DNA from: a virus
Virus record (IMG/VR): IMGVR_UViG_3300008107_000380
Location: 1 to 42,788 of that record
Length of the DNA stretch: 42,788 nucleotides
Strand: one strand, 5' to 3'
In this document: piece after piece, positions 6,020-11,897 of the stretch
Position numbering within the stretch: position 1 is the first letter of the stretch
How the letters are laid out: every line of letters begins with the position of its first letter
Program-made: the position numbers and the translations under genes
Notes under the pieces: model-generated
Seen by the model: the letters and a program-made list of their open reading frames with translations, nothing else
Databases searched by the model: none
What the model was told of the DNA's origin: nothing

Positions 6020-6636
6020 TAGGCTACTTCAATTCTATCAACAGTACCTGAAAGATATGCTACGCCATCAGGCTCTGATACTGAATCAAAATCGATATCA
6101 TGAATTGTGTTAATGGCAGACTCTTCGTCACGGGCATTAACTGTAACTGAATATTCAACTGTTACAGTCAACTCAAATTCAGTTGTTAATTCAAAACCAC
6201 AGATGCTTGCAATTTCCTCTGCCTGAAATTCAGTCAAAGAATCAACATCAAGACCTTCTAATGTGAATGTCTTCATGTCATCTCGCATCTTATTTAACTC
6301 AGCCTGATATGAAGTAGAACGAGTAACTGTATTAGAGTGTGCTGATTCTAGTTGAGCAATATAAGCCTTATTTTTTACTAACTCTGACTCAAGAAATTCT
6401 CTTGTCATGTAGTGATTGTCTGTTGTTGTTTCCATTTTTTCCTCCGTTTGTTTTGTTGGTGTAATTGTAGCATGCTCCACTGACACTAATGTGGTTTCTC
6501 TTCCACATGGACATGTGAGTTTTGTCACACCTGATGGAAATCCAAATCCATCAGATGATGTTAGTTCGATTAAAGAATCACATTCACCTGGGTCGCAGAC
6601 AAATGTATATTTACTTGATACTAGTTCGTTGGTCAT
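6019..6636 (-). CDS. Zinc-ribbon plus coiled-coil protein with nested gene, 205 aa
   Basis: The frame stays open upstream, but the phage promoter at 6643-6664 predicts a transcript starting exactly at the ATG of MTNELVSSKYTFVC, so I use this leaderless start. Residues 1-52 form a zinc ribbon (FVCDPGEC and LTCPCGRE). Residues 53-67 are a linker encoded by a second promoter and ribosome site. From residue 68 (METTTDNHYM) the sequence is coiled coil and then a beta-rich end (FELTVTVEYSVTVNARDEES). The second part has its own promoter at 6464-6485 and a strong GGAGGA before ATG 6435, so a 138-residue short form is probably also made. No family recognised. Confidence 0.6.
   Translation of the reverse strand: MTNELVSSKYTFVCDPGECDSLIELTSSDGFGFPSGVTKLTCPCGRETTLVSVEHATITPTKQTEEKMETTTDNHYMTREFLESELVKNKAYIAQLESAHSNTVTRSTSYQAELNKMRDDMKTFTLEGLDVDSLTEFQAEEIASICGFELTTEFELTVTVEYSVTVNARDEESAINTIHDIDFDSVSEPDGVAYLSGTVDRIEVA
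6464..6485 (-). promoter_or_regulatory. Internal phage promoter inside a coding region
   Basis: TGTCAG, ten bases, TACAAT on the minus strand, followed by a 22-base leader, GGAGGA and the ATG at 6435. The whole element lies inside the open frame of the longer gene and is translated there as a linker. Confidence 0.65.
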
Positions 6637-6642
6637 GCGAGT

Positions 6643-6664
6643 ATTATAGCGGACCCTACTGACA
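6643..6664 (-). promoter_or_regulatory. Phage promoter, leaderless
   Basis: Exact TGTCAG-N10-TATAAT; the -10 ends seven bases before the ATG at 6636, so the message should begin at the start codon. Confidence 0.7.
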
Positions 6665-6672
6665 TTTACAAC

Positions 6673-6734
6673 AAATTTCAGGGACTTTTTATGTGAGTCG
6701 TAACACAATTTTTTGGCTTTTACCTCTGCGGGCA
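6673..6734. repeat. Dispersed spacer module, copy C, with CRP-like site
   Basis: AAATTTCAGGG and GCGGGCA with starts 55 bases apart. Inside it, 6692-6707 reads TGTGA-N6-ACACA, centred about 63 bases upstream of the predicted start of the promoter at 6643-6664. Nothing coding is seen between 6737 and 6804. Confidence 0.5.
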
Positions 6735-6804
6735 TCGATCAAGCTTTGTCAACTAGAAACGCCGAAGCGGGAGCAGTTTTAAATCATGCTCAGGATTTTA
6801 TTTT

Positions 6805-7809
6805 TTAGAATGCAGAGATTAACTTTTTGATTTTGTTTTTCTCAGCAGTTAGAACAGGGTCAAAGCCAGATGCACCAGCCATGAGTGACTCAGAATTTCC
6901 ACGAGATGTGCGGAAATAATCTAGGCGTTCAGTTAGAGCGTTGAATGCGCCCCACTTTGTGCCCTTGATATTAGCGTTAGTTGGTGAGTTGTGATACAAA
7001 TCGTCCAAGAGGACAACTTTGTTTTCCCACTTCTTTAGAGCACCCTTTGAATCCTTCTCAGGCTTAGGGTAGATTGTGCGAATCAACTTTGAAAATTCTG
7101 CATCAGTAATTGATTGAGAATAGAGTGCTTGCGCCTCTTTTTCAAATTCATCAAAGTAACCAAGAGCAAGACCAAGAGTCTCACGAGCAACTTGAATGCG
7201 ACCTTCAACAGATTGCGTGTGGCGAATCTTGAAAGATTGCTTTGCATTACGCATTGCAAGATTCAAAGTGTTTTGACATACAACACGAACAGGGGTAACA
7301 GCAGCCTGTACAGCAACAGACCCGTCATGAGATGTCCATACGATTAGATATAACTTTGTCGCATCATTGGCACCGCTAGGGTCAAGCACCATTGTGCGAG
7401 GAATATCAACAGTACCGAATACAACTTTGCCCTGCTTTAGAGAGCCAGCAGATTCCCAGCGACAGTCAGCGTTTGCATCATGAATTGCATCTGCGAATGC
7501 AAATAATTCTTCATTCTGCACAGGCTTGTAACGCTTTCCAACAGTTGCAAGAACATCAGTTCCGCCATTGAATGGATTAGTACGAACAACGAGAGATGAA
7601 TTTGAAACATCATTCCATGATTCGTCAATATGATTTGTGATTGGAGATAAACGAACATTCCAATTTGCTAACTTTGCTTCTTCAAGCATTGTTTGTGTAG
7701 TAACTTCCTCATCTTGTGTAAAGATGCGATTTGCGAGATTGTGCCACGCTGGAGCACCACGAAGAGCAAAAGCAACTTCGCCGTTTTCGACTTCTAGATT
7801 GTGAGCCAT
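6805..7809 (-). CDS. DUF932 / TIGR03299 phage-plasmid protein, 334 aa
   Basis: MAHNLEVENGEVAFALRG then APAWHNLANRIF, and the middle PVQNEELFAFADAI, are typical of the phage/plasmid-like TIGR03299 group of the DUF932 superfamily (length 310-350 in the family). VRVVCQNTLNLAMRNA followed by FKIRHTQSVEGRI is the conserved core that ends many members. DUF932 proteins are found on plasmids and phages; their molecular role is not settled. Monocistronic: promoter and GAAAGGAAAAAAT ribosome site upstream. Confidence 0.85.
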   Translation of the reverse strand: MAHNLEVENGEVAFALRGAPAWHNLANRIFTQDEEVTTQTMLEEAKLANWNVRLSPITNHIDESWNDVSNSSLVVRTNPFNGGTDVLATVGKRYKPVQNEELFAFADAIHDANADCRWESAGSLKQGKVVFGTVDIPRTMVLDPSGANDATKLYLIVWTSHDGSVAVQAAVTPVRVVCQNTLNLAMRNAKQSFKIRHTQSVEGRIQVARETLGLALGYFDEFEKEAQALYSQSITDAEFSKLIRTIYPKPEKDSKGALKKWENKVVLLDDLYHNSPTNANIKGTKWGAFNALTERLDYFRTSRGNSESLMAGASGFDPVLTAEKNKIKKLISAF

Positions 7810-7839
7810 ATTTTTTCCTTTCGATTGGTTGTTGGATTG

Positions 7840-7861
7840 AGTATAACATAGGGGACTGACA
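7840..7861 (-). promoter_or_regulatory. Phage promoter, TGTCAG-N10-TATACT
   Basis: Drives the DUF932 gene with a leader of about 24 bases containing AAAGGA. Confidence 0.75.
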
Positions 7862-7899
7862 TTAACAAGATTAGACAGTCATTTGTCCGATTTGTCTCG

Positions 7900-7915
7900 T
7901 GTGATCAATCTCACA
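7900..7915. promoter_or_regulatory. CRP/GlxR-like palindrome
   Basis: TGTGA-TCAATC-TCACA is a perfect match to the CRP-family consensus TGTGA-N6-TCACA. Its centre is about 74 bases upstream of the predicted start of the DUF932 transcript. It abuts the spacer module that follows. Confidence 0.6.
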
Positions 7916-7977
7916 AAATTTCAGGGGTTGTGGATAACTCTCTTAAACCTGTGGAAAACCCCTCACATATGCGGGCC
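7916..7977. repeat. Dispersed spacer module, copy D, with DnaA boxes
   Basis: AAATTTCAGGG and GCGGGCC with starts 55 bases apart. Inside are TGTGGATAA (7929-7937), an exact DnaA box, and TGTGGAAAA (7950-7958), one mismatch, 21 bases apart. Confidence 0.55.
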
Positions 7978-7993
7978 ACGCAGCAGGGAAGAC

Positions 7994-8028
7994 GGGGCGG
8001 GATTAGAAAGTAAGAAAGATCCCGCCCC
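7994..8028 (-). terminator. GC-rich hairpin after the 85-aa gene
   Basis: GGGGCGGGAT and ATCCCGCCCC form a perfect 10-bp stem around 15 bases, six bases past the stop at 8034. No T run is visible, so termination efficiency is uncertain. Confidence 0.55.
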
Positions 8029-8033
8029 AAGCT

Positions 8034-8291
8034 TTATGATAAACCAATCTCCTCAGAAGTTAGTTTAGTTGGTTTATACTTACTTATCAACTCCATTGGT
8101 AGAATTAATGCAGTTGTTTTCTTTTTCTTTAAATTGTCATAAACATAAGCACGTATGTTTCCAGAAAACTGTCTCATGTTTGAGAATACAATTTCAGTTA
8201 AGTATTCTTTGTCGATGTTGGACTCAGAATAAATTGTTAAATCATTTGCTTTTACATCATCATAGATTTCTACACGATAACGATTTTTCAT
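8034..8291 (-). CDS. Hypothetical actinophage protein, 85 aa
   Basis: MKNRYRVEIYDDVKANDLTI then SNIDKEYLTEIVFSNMRQF and IRAYVYDNLKKKKT. It looks like a compact alpha-beta protein with a strongly basic KKKK stretch; similar short proteins occur in other actinophages from memory, unnamed. AAGGAAC precedes the ATG. It is transcribed alone from the variant promoter upstream and ends at a GC-rich hairpin. Confidence 0.65.
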   Translation of the reverse strand: MKNRYRVEIYDDVKANDLTIYSESNIDKEYLTEIVFSNMRQFSGNIRAYVYDNLKKKKTTALILPMELISKYKPTKLTSEEIGLS

Positions 8292-8318
8292 TTTGTTCCT
8301 TCGATAGTAGGGATACGA

Positions 8319-8354
8319 ATTATAGCATTGGGGGCTAGAGTTTGTCTAGCCCCC
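8319..8354 (-). promoter_or_regulatory. Variant promoter fused to a terminator hairpin
   Basis: TATAAT (8319-8324, minus strand) has CTCTAG instead of TGTCAG at the usual ten-base distance. GGGGGCTAG (8330-8338) and CTAGCCCCC (8346-8354) form a perfect 9-bp stem that terminates the upstream gene, and the variant hexamer is part of that stem. Sequence change in the promoter therefore keeps the hairpin intact. Confidence 0.5.
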
Positions 8355-8365
8355 TGCTAGATTAT

Positions 8366-8791
8366 TTAGAGATAACGAGCAATAGCGTTGTATGTGCTAG
8401 TGCTTACTGTTTCCTCATCTGTCATCTTGAGAATACGGATAGCGTTTTCCATTTCCTCTTTCTGCTCTGTGTAAGAGTGGCGATGAAGTTGCTCAAAATC
8501 ACGCTGAGGCTCTTTTGGCAAGTCCTTCTCTGATGTCATCAAGTCAAAGTCAATGTTGAGAGTGTTATTCCAAGCACGATAATTTGTGCGGAAGTTTTCT
8601 GCTTTCTTGATGTTTGCTACCGCATAATCAACAAGTTCCTTTTTCCACTTCTCGTATTGCTTCTGATACTTTGCTTCGTTTGCTTCTTGACTATCCCAAT
8701 TCTTATTGAGTTCTGCCAATTTAGTTTCCAAAGCCTTGATTACCTTTGGTGTAGCGATTTTCACGCTAATAGATTTTCCGTTTCTAGCCAT
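8366..8791 (-). CDS. Coiled-coil hypothetical protein, 141 aa
   Basis: MARNGKSISVKIATPKVIKA followed by long charged helices (LETKLAELNKNWDSQEANE, KYQKQYEKWKKELVDYA) and RHSYTEQKEEMENAIRILKM. Predicted almost entirely helical coiled coil. From memory, actinophage proteins with this basic MARNGKSIxVKI start are widespread and unnamed. ATG preceded by GAAAGGAAATACAA. Single-gene unit with promoter upstream and hairpin downstream. Confidence 0.7.
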   Translation of the reverse strand: MARNGKSISVKIATPKVIKALETKLAELNKNWDSQEANEAKYQKQYEKWKKELVDYAVANIKKAENFRTNYRAWNNTLNIDFDLMTSEKDLPKEPQRDFEQLHRHSYTEQKEEMENAIRILKMTDEETVSTSTYNAIARYL

Positions 8792-8822
8792 TTGTATTTC
8801 CTTTCGTTAGGTTTGTTTGAGT

Positions 8823-8859
8823 ATTGTAGCAGGGACTACTGACAAGCAGTAGCCCCTGC
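8823..8859 (-). promoter_or_regulatory. Phage promoter within a terminator hairpin
   Basis: TGTCAG-N10-TACAAT on the minus strand. The same bases form a hairpin of 12 out of 13 pairs (8829-8841 with 8847-8859) around a five-base loop, downstream of the 47-residue gene. TGTCAG lies across the loop and the top of the descending arm. Confidence 0.65.
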
Positions 8860-8867
8860 CAATTAGA

Positions 8868-9011
8868 TTAGTTAGATACGCTAGTCCAGCGTTCTGTTCC
8901 ATTTACATCAAGTGCTAAGCGAGTCACACCGCTTGGGTGATTGTCAATAGCCGTGATTGTTCCAGTAACACCGCTCTTTGATGTTGTGTATGTTTGTCCT
9001 ACTTCTAGCAT
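8868..9011 (-). CDS. Small beta-rich protein, 47 aa
   Basis: MLEVGQTYTTSKSGVTGTIT then HPSGVTRLALDVNGTERWT. The alternation of short strands and glycines suggests an SH3-like barrel or KOW-type fold; this is only a composition-based guess. Preceded by AAGGAGAAATAA. Monocistronic, between two hairpins. Confidence 0.6.
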   Translation of the reverse strand: MLEVGQTYTTSKSGVTGTITAIDNHPSGVTRLALDVNGTERWTSVSN

Positions 9012-9041
9012 TTATTTCTCCTTTGTTTGCTTGTTGGTTGT

Positions 9042-9063
9042 ATTATAGTGTATGCCACCGACA
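9042..9063 (-). promoter_or_regulatory. Phage promoter, TGTCGG-N10-TATAAT
   Basis: One change from TGTCAG, exact ten-base gap, perfect TATAAT on the minus strand. Drives the 47-residue gene. Confidence 0.7.
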
Positions 9064-9066
9064 AAT

Positions 9067-9084
9067 CCCCCTGTTTCCAGGGGG
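9067..9084 (-). terminator. Short GC hairpin
   Basis: CCCCCTG and CAGGGGG form a perfect 7-bp stem with a TTTC loop; on the minus strand ATTTGT follows. It lies just past the end of the 46-residue gene and before the next promoter. Confidence 0.5.
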
Positions 9085-9090
9085 TTGCCG

Positions 9091-9106
9091 TGTGATAAAT
9101 CTCACA
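9091..9106. promoter_or_regulatory. CRP/GlxR-like palindrome
   Basis: TGTGA-TAAATC-TCACA, a perfect match, centred about 63 bases upstream of the predicted start of the 47-residue gene. Its right arm includes the stop codon of the neighbouring gene. Confidence 0.6.
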
Positions 9107-9242
9107 AGTATTCTGTGAGGTCTCCGTCCATGATTTCGTTTAGCTCTAAACCTTCTGAGTCTGCAATAGCCTCCCATAGGTCCATTTCGTTAAAGTCTCC
9201 GTCAGGATGTCTTTCGGCTAAGATAGAATAAAGATTGTCCAT
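9102..9242 (-). CDS. Hypothetical acidic protein, 46 aa
   Basis: MDNLYSILAERHPDGDFNEM then DLWEAIADSEGLELNEI. Two predicted helices and high acidity. The ATG lies two bases past the upstream stop with AGGTGAG before it. No family recognised. Its stop codon is inside the CRP-like palindrome of the next unit. Confidence 0.6.
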   Translation of the reverse strand: MDNLYSILAERHPDGDFNEMDLWEAIADSEGLELNEIMDGDLTEYL

Positions 9243-9244
9243 GA

Positions 9245-9499
9245 TTACTCACCTGCCAATTCTAAAAACATTTGAGTGCCACCTTCGTTAATGTGGTCCA
9301 GCATAGCAACCAATTCCTCATGAGTTGTTTCATCAGTAATTGTAAGCAGGTCATCTATTGCACCTTTATTCATGTCAATAAATGCTTCGCCCATCATAGC
9401 AATTTGAGCCGCATGACGAGACTCTTGCGAAATACGAGAGACAAAGTTAATTCCTTTGTGTGTGAATGGGTAGAGTGTGAATTGAATTGTGTTAGACAT
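9245..9499 (-). CDS. Hypothetical protein, 84 aa
   Basis: MSNTIQFTLYPFTHKGINFV then SRISQESRHAAQIAMMGEAF and a helical acidic C-terminus (TTHEELVAMLDHINEGG). A strand-rich start followed by helices. First gene of a two-gene operon; ATG preceded by GAAAGGTAACAA and the phage promoter. Unnamed family at best. Confidence 0.65.
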   Translation of the reverse strand: MSNTIQFTLYPFTHKGINFVSRISQESRHAAQIAMMGEAFIDMNKGAIDDLLTITDETTHEELVAMLDHINEGGTQMFLELAGE

Positions 9500-9528
9500 T
9501 TGTTACCTTTCGTTTGATTGATAGTGGA

Positions 9529-9550
9529 ATTATAGCATGGCCTACTGACA
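9529..9550 (-). promoter_or_regulatory. Phage promoter, TGTCAG-N10-TATAAT
   Basis: Exact match to both hexamers; 22-base leader to the ATG at 9499. Confidence 0.75.
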
Positions 9551-9587
9551 AATTGTGCAACACGCTTTAATTAATCTAAGTTAATTT

Positions 9588-9603
9588 TGTGATAAACCTC
9601 ACA
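9588..9603. promoter_or_regulatory. CRP/GlxR-like palindrome
   Basis: TGTGA-TAAACC-TCACA, perfect half-sites, centred about 73 bases upstream of the predicted start of the 84-residue gene. Confidence 0.6.
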
Positions 9604-9664
9604 AATTTCAGGGTGTTTTGGTGCTTGACTTAAAGGCGCTGATGCCCCCACACTATTGCGGGCA
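9603..9664. repeat. Dispersed spacer module, copy F
   Basis: AAATTTCAGGG and GCGGGCA with starts 55 bases apart, directly following the CRP-like palindrome. After GCGGGCA this copy continues with AGCTG and then TGTCAAGTCGACACGCCG, which copy G also carries with one change. Confidence 0.5.
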
Positions 9665-9669
9665 GCTGA

Positions 9670-9780
9670 TCAATCTGTCAAGTCGACACGCCGCTTGTGT
9701 TTTATTTTTCTTGTGTATTTTTTCTTATTGCGTACAGGTTGCGCCGCATTACTACGACGCAAATCCTGTATGCGTTGCAC
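9670..9780 (-). CDS. Small very basic protein, 36 aa
   Basis: A GTG start one base past the previous stop gives (M)QRIQDLRRSNAAQPVRNKKK then YTRKIKHKRRVDLTD, with about a third of residues Lys or Arg. GAAGAG before it can serve as ribosome site. A longer frame exists but would run through the upstream gene. Such tiny basic proteins are common in actinophages; nucleic-acid binding is plausible but unproven. Confidence 0.5.
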   Translation of the reverse strand: MQRIQDLRRSNAAQPVRNKKKYTRKIKHKRRVDLTD

Positions 9781-9781
9781 C

Positions 9782-10084
9782 TTACTCTTCAGCGATGCAA
9801 TCAAAACAATCACAGTCCCAAGAATGATTAAGCCAATTGTGCAAGTGGTGTGCCTCTGCAATTGCATAGGCAGGCGCATGAGTTTCGCCTCTCCAAGATA
9901 CGCCTTCAGGCAATTCGATTAATCTATTTCCATCCTCGTCATTAATTGCATCAATGGCATCAATGCAAGGTTGCACCATGGAAGACGGGACGGGTGGATA
10001 GTGATTACTCGTTAAGTGAATTGCTATCGCATTATTTAGATCAAGATCCATTTCAGCTAAATCCGCTGCAAAATTATTTCCCAT
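9782..10084 (-). CDS. Hypothetical His/Cys-containing protein, 100 aa
   Basis: MGNNFAADLAEMDLDLNNAI to AHHLHNWLNHSWDCDCFDCI. The C-terminal HH, H, H, CDC, C cluster could bind metal. ATG overlaps the end of the upstream gene. No family recognised. Part of a five-gene operon headed by the 49-residue CEDC protein. Confidence 0.6.
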   Translation of the reverse strand: MGNNFAADLAEMDLDLNNAIAIHLTSNHYPPVPSSMVQPCIDAIDAINDEDGNRLIELPEGVSWRGETHAPAYAIAEAHHLHNWLNHSWDCDCFDCIAEE

Positions 10085-10269
10085 TAGTAAATCACCTTTA
10101 CTTTGTAGTTGCTTGCTTCATGGAATTTAGTTACGTCAAATCGTGGGTTATCTTTTGCGAACATAGTCGCAAAATCTCCGACAGTCTTTGAGAATAACGC
10201 AGGGTGCATTTTATCGCTCATGTATTTTAGAATTTCAGCGGTTGCTATGTAGTCTTTTCGTGTCATCAT
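10084..10269 (-). CDS. Conserved MTRKDY phage protein, 61 aa
   Basis: MMTRKDYIATAEILKYMSDK to FAKDNPRFDVTKFHEASNY. The pairing of an N-terminal (M)TRKDY-x-x-x-A-x-x-(I/L) helix with DNPRFD-x-x-(K/R)F near the end is a pattern I know from many short phage proteins, always uncharacterised. The ATG overlaps the upstream TGA; the second Met could also be the start. Confidence 0.7.
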   Translation of the reverse strand: MMTRKDYIATAEILKYMSDKMHPALFSKTVGDFATMFAKDNPRFDVTKFHEASNYKVKVIY

Positions 10270-10481
10270 TTTACTGATACCATTCCTGTTCTGTATAGGT
10301 TCTTAGTGTGCATTTTACCAGTAGGCTCTGACAAATTTACAGTAGCAAACTCGTTAGCAAATCCCCAATCAATAAAACTCAAATATGAATTTACTGCATC
10401 TAGCGCATTATCAAAACGGGCTGTCCAATGCGGAGCCTTTCCGTCATAGGAACAAGTTACGGCATATAGATATTCTTTCAT
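10266..10481 (-). CDS. Hypothetical protein, 71 aa
   Basis: MKEYLYAVTCSYDGKAPHWT then ARFDNALDAVNSYLSFIDWG. A short strand-helix-strand protein with one Cys. The ATG lies just past the stop of the CEDC gene. Function unknown. Confidence 0.6.
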   Translation of the reverse strand: MKEYLYAVTCSYDGKAPHWTARFDNALDAVNSYLSFIDWGFANEFATVNLSEPTGKMHTKNLYRTGMVSVK

Positions 10482-10482
10482 T

Positions 10483-10632
10483 TTAGTATTCTCCCATTTC
10501 GCTAGTTACACAGTCACAAGGTTCGACATGATAATTTTCATTATCTCCCCAAAAAATTGCTCCAAATCCTAAGCAATCCTCGCAAGTTACAACGGAAATT
10601 GTTCCGCTTGCTTCATCTAAGAAGTTTCCCAT
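10483..10632 (-). CDS. Small CxxC/CxC zinc-type protein, 49 aa
   Basis: MGNFLDEASGTISVVTCEDC then LGFGAIFWGDNENYHVEPCD. CEDC and CDC 24 residues apart, with glycine-rich turn between, suggest a rubredoxin-like zinc knuckle. First gene of its operon; GAAAGGAAAA precedes the ATG and the phage promoter is immediately upstream. Confidence 0.6.
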   Translation of the reverse strand: MGNFLDEASGTISVVTCEDCLGFGAIFWGDNENYHVEPCDCVTSEMGEY

Positions 10633-10665
10633 TTATAGTTTTCCTTTCGTTGTTGTTATAGTGAA

Positions 10666-10687
10666 ATTATAGCGTATAGGTCTGACA
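10666..10687 (-). promoter_or_regulatory. Phage promoter, TGTCAG-N10-TATAAT
   Basis: Exact match on the minus strand, placed in the 55-base gap between two genes; its upstream edge touches the stop codon of the previous gene. Confidence 0.75.
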
Positions 10688-10906
10688 TTATTCGACAGAC
10701 ACGCAGACAGTAGCCCAAAAATCTTTTTCAAGTATTTTTCCATTATAAGTAGGGCGAACCTGAACGACATAAGCCTCAAGGTTTTCACCATACCAAATGC
10801 CCTCACGCTTTTCAGCATGCTGAATAATTCCCTCAAGATTACGGGAACGGGAACGATAATACTTTCCCTCTAGTAGTGTTTCGATATTGTATTTTAGTGC
10901 TGACAT
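10688..10906 (-). CDS. Hypothetical basic protein, 72 aa
   Basis: MSALKYNIETLLEGKYYRSR, then SRNLEGIIQHAEKREGIWYG and ENLEAYVVQVRPTYNGKIL, WATVCVSVE at the end. Alpha-beta composition. AGAAAGGCGG precedes the ATG. Read from its own phage promoter. No family recognised. Confidence 0.6.
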   Translation of the reverse strand: MSALKYNIETLLEGKYYRSRSRNLEGIIQHAEKREGIWYGENLEAYVVQVRPTYNGKILEKDFWATVCVSVE

Positions 10907-10937
10907 ATTGTCCGCCTTTCTTTGTTGTTATGGTGAT

Positions 10938-10959
10938 ATTATACTTTAGGGCACTGACA
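10938..10959 (-). promoter_or_regulatory. Phage promoter, TGTCAG-N10-TATAAT
   Basis: Exact match on the minus strand; 25-base leader to the ATG at 10906. Confidence 0.75.
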
Positions 10960-11008
10960 TTTTTCTACTTACTAGCGAGTAATTCCATAATGTGAGACGC
11001 TCAAGTCA

Positions 11009-11024
11009 TGTGATAAAAAACACA
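11009..11024. promoter_or_regulatory. CRP-like palindrome (one mismatch)
   Basis: TGTGA-TAAAAA-ACACA, centred about 85 bases upstream of the predicted start. A second partial site TGTGAGACGCTCA lies at 10991. Confidence 0.45.
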
Positions 11025-11045
11025 AAATTTTGGGCGTGTCGCTGC

Positions 11046-11109
11046 AAAATCCAGGGTTGTGGATAACTCCTCGTAACCTGTGGATAACCCCCACAAAAGA
11101 CTGCGGGCA
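11046..11109. repeat. Dispersed spacer module, copy G, with two DnaA boxes
   Basis: AAAATCCAGGG and GCGGGCA with starts 57 bases apart. Inside are two exact DnaA boxes TGTGGATAA (11058-11066 and 11079-11087), 21 bases apart, the same spacing as in copy D. The module is followed by the inverted repeat CGCCTT/AAGGCG (11115-11130). No gene is seen between 10960 and 11153. Confidence 0.55.
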
Positions 11110-11153
11110 GCTGCCGCCTTTGTCAAGGCGACACGCCGTTAGATCCGTGTGAT

Positions 11154-11300
11154 TTACATCTCCTCTTTATCTCGCATTGCTAAACGCCATGCCCAAACTA
11201 GGGCGGGAATTCCAATAAGCAGATAAGTAGGGACATTAGCATAGAGCCCTAAGAAATCGGAATTCACATAGAGAAATTCTGTTGTTAATTCTAGTGTCAT
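11154..11300 (-). CDS. Single-span membrane protein, 48 aa
   Basis: MTLELTTEFLYVNSDFLGLY, then one hydrophobic segment ANVPTYLLIGIPALVWAW (about residues 21-38) followed by RLAMRDKEEM. The charged, positive end after the helix suggests an N-out, C-in orientation. The ATG follows the upstream stop directly. A small membrane protein in an early operon could act on host uptake or exclusion, but that is a guess. Confidence 0.6.
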   Translation of the reverse strand: MTLELTTEFLYVNSDFLGLYANVPTYLLIGIPALVWAWRLAMRDKEEM

Positions 11301-11486
11301 TTATTTATCTCCAAACATGTTAAAGACCTCATCTATTTGTTCATCTGTTAAGTGGTCAATCTGTATCGCCTTGATAAAGCCGAACACATCTTCTTCTTCT
11401 GCCATTAGGTTTTCGTACATCTCCTCTTCGGCTAGGTGTGCGTATGCGTCCGCTACATCTGATTGAATTGTATCCCATTTAGTCAT
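11301..11486 (-). CDS. Hypothetical acidic helical protein, 61 aa
   Basis: MTKWDTIQSDVADAYAHLAE then EEDVFGFIKAIQIDHLTDEQ. Two acidic helices; the end IDEVFNMFGDK resembles half of an EF-hand helix only superficially. The upstream gene stops directly before its ATG. Unknown function. Confidence 0.6.
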   Translation of the reverse strand: MTKWDTIQSDVADAYAHLAEEEMYENLMAEEEDVFGFIKAIQIDHLTDEQIDEVFNMFGDK

Positions 11487-11651
11487 TTACTTATTGTCCT
11501 GTTCTACTTTAGAGATAAAAGCCTCAAACTTAGGCTTTACATCTGTGCTGTTTAGTTCTTTAATTGTAGCCATTACCTCTGACATTTTAGAGGCGGTAAA
11601 TCCTGAGCCCTTGATGATAGAGCCTTGCCATACGCTATAAGTAATTTTCAT
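11487..11651 (-). CDS. Hypothetical protein, 54 aa
   Basis: MKITYSVWQGSIIKGSGFTA, then SKMSEVMATIKELNSTD. It looks like two strands and a helix. GAAGAAAAC in the preceding gene can serve as ribosome site. It ends directly against the next gene of the operon. Not recognised. Confidence 0.6.
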   Translation of the reverse strand: MKITYSVWQGSIIKGSGFTASKMSEVMATIKELNSTDVKPKFEAFISKVEQDNK

Positions 11652-11795
11652 TTAGTTTTCTTCTCTCGCTAGTAGGTAATCGTTATTTAGTGGGCGGGAA
11701 TTGTTAGAGAACATAGCCTCTATCTTAGCCTTGTTAGCCTCACGCTGCTTAGCGTATTGTGCTTGTTGATACTCTCTAAATTCTTCTAGTGTCAT
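11652..11795 (-). CDS. Hypothetical coiled-coil protein, 47 aa
   Basis: MTLEEFREYQQAQYAKQREA, then NKAKIEAMFSNNSRPLNNDY. Helical and polar. GAAAGAAGAA stands before the ATG. First true gene of a four-gene operon; its leader of about 95 bases is unusually long and carries a direct repeat. Its opening codons (MTLE) match those of the membrane gene further down the operon. Confidence 0.55.
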   Translation of the reverse strand: MTLEEFREYQQAQYAKQREANKAKIEAMFSNNSRPLNNDYLLAREEN

Positions 11796-11830
11796 TTACT
11801 GTTCTTCTTTCGTTAGTAGGTTAGTGGGTC

Positions 11831-11871
11831 TTATTTGCTAGGCTCACCTTTCGGATTATTTGCTAGGCTCA
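11831..11871 (-). repeat. Direct repeat and possible 13-codon leader ORF
   Basis: Two copies of a 16-base repeat (TTATTTGCTAGGCTCA on the plus strand, 11831-11846 and 11856-11871), 25 bases apart, in the operon leader. On the minus strand an ATG at 11872 opens a 13-residue frame MSLANNPKGEPSK that ends in the second repeat copy. It could be a leader peptide or simple duplication. Confidence 0.4.
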
Positions 11872-11897
11872 TACCCTTATTTAATTGTTATGTCGTT

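Noticed and set aside
9618-9922. Plus-strand frames over the spacer and small-gene region
   Set aside because: They overlap well-placed minus-strand genes, with no ribosome site and unlikely composition.
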